Shown: positions 57,200 through 64,000 of the stretch, piece by piece
Position numbering within the stretch: the stretch's first letter is position 1
Layout: every line of letters begins with the position of its first letter
Source: Epiperipatus broadwayi
Taxonomy: Eukaryota > Onychophora > Udeonychophora > Euonychophora > Peripatidae
DNA length: 64,000 bases
Reading direction: 5' to 3'
Assembly: GCA_028023455.1 (NCBI GenBank)
Contig: JAQFVV010000031.1
Span: 2,852,001-2,916,000, forward strand
Position numbers and translations under genes: made by a program
Notes under the pieces: model-generated
What the model was told of the DNA's origin: nothing
What the model saw: the letters and a program-made list of their open reading frames with translations, nothing else
The model's database searches: none

Positions 57200-59170
57200 C
57201 AAGAGGTCAGTGATTTTTTATCAAACATTGTCATACATAAGATTATAAGTTTTTATAAGTTTCTTTAGATGATGAATTAATAAATTACATATATATATAT
57301 ATACTACAAAAATAATAAAATATTAATTTTTCATTTTCTGCAAAAGTTAAAAAAATAGCACTTAGAAGACTTAAAATACAGATTAAAGAACCATGATGCA
57401 GTAAGGATTTATTTGTGTTTTACAGATTGGATTGAATTATTCCACCAAAACTCATTTTTAACTTTTTATCTTTGTCTTTTATTTTGTTTTGATTTTTTTA
57501 TTTGAAGTTCAAGTGACCATACTCATTCAGAGTCGTTAATGAATAAGATCATAGTGCATAAATAAGGTAGAAGTGAAAAGTTAAAAAAGGAAGACTATTA
57601 TACACATGTATAAAAAGTGTAGATATATTAGAATTTTATCAAATCTAAATAAAATGTAATAATTTGTAAACTTAATAAATAATGATTATTAATCATTTAT
57701 ATACTTATTAATAGCTGTTACGAATAAATACTTGTTGAAAAATACGCACTTATATGTTTGATATTTGTAGCATTTAAAAAATTAAAAAGACATGAGCAAC
57801 CAAAATGTATTTTAAAAGATCTTAGCATGTATTCGTTTTTGCATTATTTGTTCGCATCTGTTTGAAATTTATAACTATATAAAGGTAATGCATTTATTCA
57901 ACTGCGTTTAAATTCAAGTTTTAATCAGTTTTAAATTTTTTCAGATAAGCATCCTATAGTCAATCCAAAATTTAAAACAAGTCTTGAAAAACTGCTCAAA
58001 ACCTCAGTAGAGATTTCTCCTTGATTCCTACTTGATTGTTCCTTGGTGAATAGCTGTTGGAAATGCCTCTGTATGGATTATTTAAAAACTGTTTTATCTA
58101 CCTTTTATCTAATTCAAATTCAAAATAAATGTTGATTAGTATAAATTATTGATTTCCAACAATATTAAAATTATTTAATTATATGCAACTGTGTGTCGTT
58201 ATCAAGAGTATTCTTCTCATCAATTATTGCTTGTCATTATTTATTTGATCAGTTATTACATTCCATCACTTTCTATGAGGAGACATGTATGCTGTAGCTC
58301 AAGATAAACTACCATATGCTGAATTCGACATTTTTTGAATATCCTTACATCATGAGAAAACTTGTATAATATGTGTCTCAGAGACATCTAGTTATAAGAA
58401 AGATACAGTCTTTCCAAGAACAGTTATATAAAACTAGCTACTAAAAAATCCTGTGATATTGTTGTAAATTATCTTTTTCTATTGAAGCATTTTATAACGA
58501 TAAAAGGTGCTTTTTAAAGTTATTTTAATAAATCAAAATGATCAGAATAATTCAGGTTTAATTCTATTTGACGTGAAGAAATATCTAATGGAAAATTCCA
58601 TAAATCGCTGAGCATTAAATCCGCAATATCTTAGCTCACATGTTTGTGTGTTAAACAGTTCTATTTTTATTGATTAATAATCTCATTCCTTAATAAATTG
58701 TTATAAAAAAGATAATTATAATTATAGTATTTCTTAAGAGAATATCTATTTTTTCTTATTTTTAGAACACATCCGTTAATATTTCTCTATTAAATTCCTC
58801 AATTAAAAGAATGCATTGATAGTTTTCTTCCTTTTTTAAAATAAGTATTATAAACGATTTGTCTGATTAAATATTGAATTCTAATATTATTTATTGCGAT
58901 AATAAATTTATAATGATTGATTCAATTTTGAAAAGAAATATGAAATTAAACTTTCATTGATTTTATTAAAGCTTAGTTCTTGTAATTAAGTAATAAAGCA
59001 TAACAAAAATTTGACTTTAAAATGAGTTCAGGATTACCCTGTCGACCATTATAAATCTTTTAAAGCGATTCTCAAATTTGTTATTACTTTGTTTTCTTCT
59101 ATTGTATATATAACGTAATTATTACAGGATTATATCTAAGTCTCTAGACTCCATGAAATAAATAAATAAT
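57200..59170. other. AT-rich stretch with no recognisable gene
   Basis: No coding signal. A less AT-rich patch at 57,990-58,080 is unassigned. Confidence 0.45.
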
Positions 59171-59180
59171 CGAATGGTTT

Positions 59181-59272
59181 TATTGGTTAAGAATTTATAA
59201 GAAGTTCGAGTGCCGGAAGTGACACGAGATGGATCGAAATCTCCGAAAATCTGCTACTCTATAACAATATCT
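59181..59272. repeat. Dispersed repeat, family D, copy 3
   Basis: ATTGGTTAAGAATTTATAAG, a GGAAGTGACACGAGATGGAT centre and CTGCTACTCTATAACAATAT align with 816-918. Confidence 0.55.
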
Positions 59273-59289
59273 ACCACAGCACCACAACA

Positions 59290-60575
59290 GCAGGCTTTAA
59301 ACTTCATTTAAACTCCCAAATTCAATTTTTTTAACGTTAAAAATAACATACACTGTTTTGTTTTCTATTTTATACCACATATTTTTATTTTAGTTTTTTT
59401 TTATTTAATGAAATGATTTAAGTAATGAACAATTTATTATCGGTAAAGAATTGGGTGTTAATTGTATTCACCTCATGTCTCTACATGTGTAATATAGAAC
59501 TAAGAACATTATGTAATAATTAATAATAGAAGCAAATGAAAGGGATTGCATACATTAATTATAATATTAATTGTTAACTATTGGCCAAATTCACACTTTT
59601 TGTTTACAAAGTTATTTCATTAACGTTTTTTCCTTCCACCTGTTTAGATTCTCAGTTTACTCCTACATAGATTTTGTATCTTTTAATGATAGTCGGTTTT
59701 TTAAAACATAATTAATTTTAATATGCACTTACATTCACAGTAACACTGAAATATATTTTTGTGTATTGCGTTATCTAATTGATAAATCAGTAATATCACT
59801 TAAAATGATTAAAATCCGTTGCCTAGATAGTTAGAAGGTGCTAAGATGTTAAGGAAAATGTATTAGGCTTAATAAGAAATCTATCACTCAGTAAACTAAA
59901 TGTAAATATAGCATGGCAATCAGTTAAAAATGATTAGAAAAACTAAAAAGATTATTCATAAACAAACTAACCAATATGAAGAAATATAAACTTTGTTAAC
60001 AATTATTTACACTATAAATTAGATGTAGATGATATTTCAAAATAATTGCTACATTTGGTTTCAAGGAATATTTTTAATAAGTTTATTGTTGATCATACAA
60101 TAACTAATTTTATATAAAAGTTCAAAGATTCTAGTTTGAAGTCTGCTTGCAGTTATATTGATGTTGCTTGAAATAGCTTAGTAAAAGATGAACATCTAGC
60201 TTCTGAAGTTAATATTGCTTGTAAATATAAATTACAGATATAACTCATAAAATACTTTCGATAATTGGAATAATGAACATCATATTGATGATATAAATAA
60301 AGTTGATTTTTGTCTAATTTTCAGACATTGGTCATTTTTTTACTTATTATTTTTTTTAAGATCAAGAATGCTGATATGCTAAACATATTTAAAAATATTG
60401 GCCTAGTAATATCATATTGTTCATTTTTGACTGACTCTTAATTTGGTGTACAGACTTGTAATTTTTTTTTCTTTCTTTTTTTTTTTTTTGTAAACTGTTT
60501 GGTATTTTGACATTTTGTTGATTTAGTGTTAGTGAGCACTTTGAAAAAGTATTTATATAACTGCAGTGCAGGTAT
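59290..60575. other. AT-rich stretch with no recognisable feature
   Basis: Poly-T runs near 60,470-60,490. No coding signal. Confidence 0.45.
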
Positions 60576-60576
60576 G

Positions 60577-60579
<3 letters not shown>

Positions 60580-60659
<80 letters not shown>
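60580..60659. repeat. (TA)n microsatellite, about 80 bp
   Basis: Uninterrupted alternating TA. Confidence 0.97.
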
Positions 60660-60662
<3 letters not shown>

Positions 60663-60664
60663 TA

Positions 60665-62825
60665 ATAATTAGTACAATAATTAGAATTAGGATTTATCCT
60701 ATCATAATATATTAATTCATTTTTTTACTACTTTGAAACTTTTCCTAAAAAAGAAAAAGCTTTTACTGAAGAATAATGGAAATCATCAGTTTCTTTCTTG
60801 TATAAAACAAGTTTCAATTTCATTTTTTAGTGATATTTTATTAAAAAACTAATTAAGGAGTTAAATTATTGCAATTCATTAATATATAATAATTTTATTA
60901 TTTTATTTTCAAATTGTTAAAATTTATTTACAAAATTGTTTGCTTGAAATCTGCTTTTGACAAAAGGAAAAAAACTTTTATTCAGGTTCTTTGTCATTAT
61001 ATTTAATTAATATTGCACAAAATTGCATGCTAACTGAATTTCAGGTGAGTAGTGAAATTTTTTTATAAAAAGAATGTTTATGTAATGAAATTATAGCCCA
61101 CTAAAATTTCATATTACTGTTACATCAAAATATTTGGCTATTGTTAAAATTCACAGATAGATAGTGGAAATATTTTCATATATGTAAGGTAAATACTTGA
61201 TAACCAATAAGAAATGACTGACCAAGAATTTTTTTAGAATAATATATTAATTTATCAAAGACCAGATATTATTCTAAGAGGAACAGACTTTTCTGTCTCA
61301 TCTCTGATTTTTTTATTTTGTTTTCATTCATTATGTTGTGGTCAATTCATCATAAGATTTTTTTTATCAATCATCTTCCTGATTTTCACATTTTCCCCCT
61401 TAATTATATTCACAGAAAAGTTCACCCTAATCTTGTATGGGTGTGTGTCAACCTGCAAATATGAGAAAGCAATGATAGAAATAGCTTTAATAGACAGATT
61501 TACGATTTTTTGTATGGTATAATTATAATGAAACGCTTTAGAACCATTTTGGAAGGAATTTTCATCTTATAAAGCAAATATATTTTAGCCAGATTATATT
61601 TTAGCCACCTTCGACAGTTAAAAATAGTTTTTGATTATACCAGAAATGGAAAAAATGCAGAAAAAATGTTTATGAAATACCTGCATCATACAATTTGGAT
61701 ACGTCATTGTATTTGGTAGATAACCCACAAAATAAATAAAAATAATTGTAAATTCAATAATATTAATTATGATAAAAGAATAAATAAGTGTAATAATATT
61801 TTAATTCGAATTTTTAAAAAAAAATATAGGCTAAGAGAAACTGTTAATGTTACTTGATAAGAATTGTTCTAGAGATGAAAAGACAATAGTTAGAAGAGTT
61901 AATTAAGGACTTTACAGGATTTAAGATTAATATAATTACTGTTAATGAAACTTTCAGAAAAAGGAAACTTTATTGAATTGATCAAATGCTCACATGTTTT
62001 TAAAAGAGTAGATAATTTAATCAATTGGATTTATTGTGAGTCCTAATTTTGAATCTTATTTCTTGAATTCCTAGATGTACCAATAAAAAAAAATTGATTT
62101 ATACATATGTGCATATACTATAATATTAGATACATGGAGTTGCAAGAAATAAAGCTTTTAATTTCTTTTTAGATACTATTATTACAACAATATCAGTAAA
62201 TCATCGAATTTTGTTTCTTATAAACTTTCATGAGTTTCTTGGCCCAAAGTTATTGGAAGTGTATAGCAGATGTAAATTCAAATAATCTGCTTTTATTAAA
62301 TTATTGCTAAAATATAGTGACTATTTAACACTTTGTTAGGTAAAAAAAGGCGGAATGCAGTTATACTAAAAGCAATGACATCTAATTAATGCAAAAGAAG
62401 TATAGATTATTATTCGGACCATTGACCAATGATCATGACTCAAGATTAAAATAGTAAATGCATTAAAAAATAGATTTTATTCCGAACAAATAAGCATAAA
62501 ATTAAAAATCTATTTTTAAAAGCGTCTGCTGTGAGTGCTGAATATCAACAGATATTAAACAGTAAGATAACTATGCTATAGTAACATAAATTGTTTTAAA
62601 AAATAGATTATGAATACCATTAAAATTTTTACTGTTTCTTGATAATAATTCTATTATTAGTGACTTGATTTAAAGAACAAACATGTGGCATTGAGAGAAT
62701 AATAAATTTAATATGTGGCTTCTTAATTAATATAAATATTTAAAAGGATGCTAAATAACTAACAAGAGATTTAAAATAACTGGTAGATTAAAAGTGCAAA
62801 GGAGACGGAATATTTTCCGATAAGG
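60665..62825. other. AT-rich stretch with no recognisable gene
   Basis: Short frames only. No repeat family matched. Confidence 0.45.
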
Positions 62826-62832
62826 GTAAATT

Positions 62833-62935
62833 TTTTCCCCATGTGTCATAGCATCAACCAGGAAGCGAACCTGCTAACCCGGGACAACTGCTTGTAAAGC
62901 AGCTGTTGCTGACCTCTCCACTACCATGATACAAT
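62833..62935 (-). mobile_element. tRNA-derived SINE, copy 3, head best preserved
   Basis: On the minus strand: an A-box-like TGGTAGTGGAGAGGTC, an anticodon arm CTGC-TTTACAA-GCAG (loop of seven, anticodon position TAC), a B-box-like GGTTCGCTTCC, then TGATGCTATGACACATGGGG and an A-rich tail. It shares the 3' part with the copies at 13,948 and 29,366. No clear target duplication was found. A genuine tRNA gene is unlikely because of the 3' SINE tail and the poor acceptor stem. Confidence 0.7.
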
Positions 62936-62939
62936 GAAA

Positions 62940-64000
62940 GTAATACATGGACTTGAAATTCAGTATTATAACTCTTAAGTCAATGATTCTCTTTAGCATT
63001 TCAAAACAGAGAAACATTTTGATTATTTTTTGAGTAATAATAAATGATTGTTTTTAATGATATTGCGATTCTATAAACTTATTTAGATTTGGAAAAGTAT
63101 AATCAACTGAATGAAGCTAGTTTTTTTTGTAGTATTAAAAATGGAAAGATGTCCTGTTTTGATAAAAACCCAGAGAAATTGTTCTATCAATACGTTTATA
63201 CTGGGACAAAGGTAAAACAGTTTTCTGTAATCATAAAAATGGAAAGGCCGCAGAACTTGATAAAATATTTTGACAAGATTTAAAATATAGTGTATGTTAG
63301 TTTTAAAACTATTGGAAAATTTAAAAATATATGATCCCATAAAATCTTAATAGTTTTTATTCCGATTTATAAAAATAAAAGGAGCAGAAAAGACTGTAAT
63401 AATTAGAGAAAAATATTATTATTTATCATAGAAAAAGTAATTTTAAAAATTTTGAATAATTTATTTTCAATCATGAATGAATGCCTGTAAAACTCTCAGT
63501 TTTAAAGAATCAAAAAGCACTATTTCTATTACACACAAAAAAGTGTCATGAACATAAATGCAATTTATATATAAATATATATATATAAGAACAATGCTAA
63601 TGAAACAACATTGTCTCACAAATAGCAATATTCCCTTGTTAGACGTGCCAGAAATGTAATGAACAATTAATAAAATAATGGATGAAAAGCTGCCAGACTT
63701 ACAAATACCCATGTATTTGAGCAAGCAAAAATATACTGAATAATGGTTGTATTTAGACAACTAAAATATAACTAACAAATAAATGAATTGATCAATAAAT
63801 TGTCTCTATGATAGTTTGGATTTACATCTACAAAGGATTCATGAATTTGTAATGTGCCAAAGATCCATAATAAATAATTTTCGCTTGGCAAAGAAGATAA
63901 AGTTCAATAAATAATATTTTACTTGCTAATAAGATATAGTATGGAATATACACTTAAATTTTTAATTGTAAATAAATTGTGTAATAAAATAGTTTTATAA
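62940..64000. other. AT-rich stretch with no supported gene
   Basis: Overlapping frames on both strands at 63,083-63,340 lack motifs. A faint resemblance of FDKNPEKLFYQYV to the RT-upstream connector of LINEs is not enough to call one. Confidence 0.4.

Noticed and set aside
62840-62930. Functional tRNA gene
   Set aside because: It has A- and B-box-like sequences and an anticodon arm, but the acceptor stem is poor and the sequence continues into the shared SINE tail.
63083-63340. Opposed frames and a faint LINE-connector resemblance
   Set aside because: A single short resemblance (NPEKLFYQYV) without any RT motif nearby is not enough.

Overview
The window looks like intergenic DNA from a large, very AT-rich animal genome. 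It holds no open reading frame that I can support as a host gene. What it does hold is typical of metazoan repeat landscapes: Penelope-like retroelements (PLEs) with GIY-YIG endonuclease domains, decayed non-LTR retrotransposons resembling the RTE clade, a hAT DNA transposon of the GTF2IRD2/ZBED-like type, tRNA-derived SINEs, many long-hairpin (foldback) elements and long (TA)n and (ATCT)n microsatellites. The species cannot be named from the sequence. A run of CCCTAA units (7,261-7,276) fits a TTAGGG-type telomere lineage but is too short to decide anything.

Layout. 0-1 kb: (TA)n, then a palindromic element with a smaller hairpin element nested inside it, then a dispersed repeat. 1-8 kb: mostly featureless, with a LINE 3'-end fragment at 6.8-7.3 kb. 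8.1-8.3 kb: a near-perfect hairpin between 13-bp direct repeats. 11.9-13.2 kb: a palindrome, (TA)n and a truncated LINE. 13.9-16.4 kb: a SINE, a long-hairpin element with its target duplication, and a tRNA-like inverted element around a less AT-rich island. 18.0-22.0 kb: a PLE cluster made of one decayed copy and a second copy joined head-to-head to an inverted partial copy. 22.0-24.0 kb: two more palindromic elements. 29.4-31.8 kb: a SINE and a complete but inactive hAT transposon. 33.1 kb: an (ATCT)n array of about 230 bp. 40.1-45.9 kb: two hairpin-element copies, a fossil coding segment and a PLE fragment. 49.1-51.8 kb: a multi-arm foldback, a PLE of a second lineage, and a PLE fragment placed tail-to-tail. 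52.0-53.6 kb: a second decayed LINE. 54.3-57.2 kb: three more hairpin elements. 57-64 kb: almost featureless apart from (TA)n and a SINE.

How the parts relate. There are no operons or pathways. The relationships are those of transposons. The most notable pattern is that the 3' regions of the PLE copies carry hammerhead-ribozyme-like folds in which the core 3-8 base pair appears to vary in a compensated way (C-G, U-A, U-G, A-U). The second is a family of hairpin elements flanked by 12-17 bp direct repeats, which is more like retroposition than cut-and-paste transposition. All protein-coding copies seen are broken by frameshifts or stops, so none appears autonomous here.
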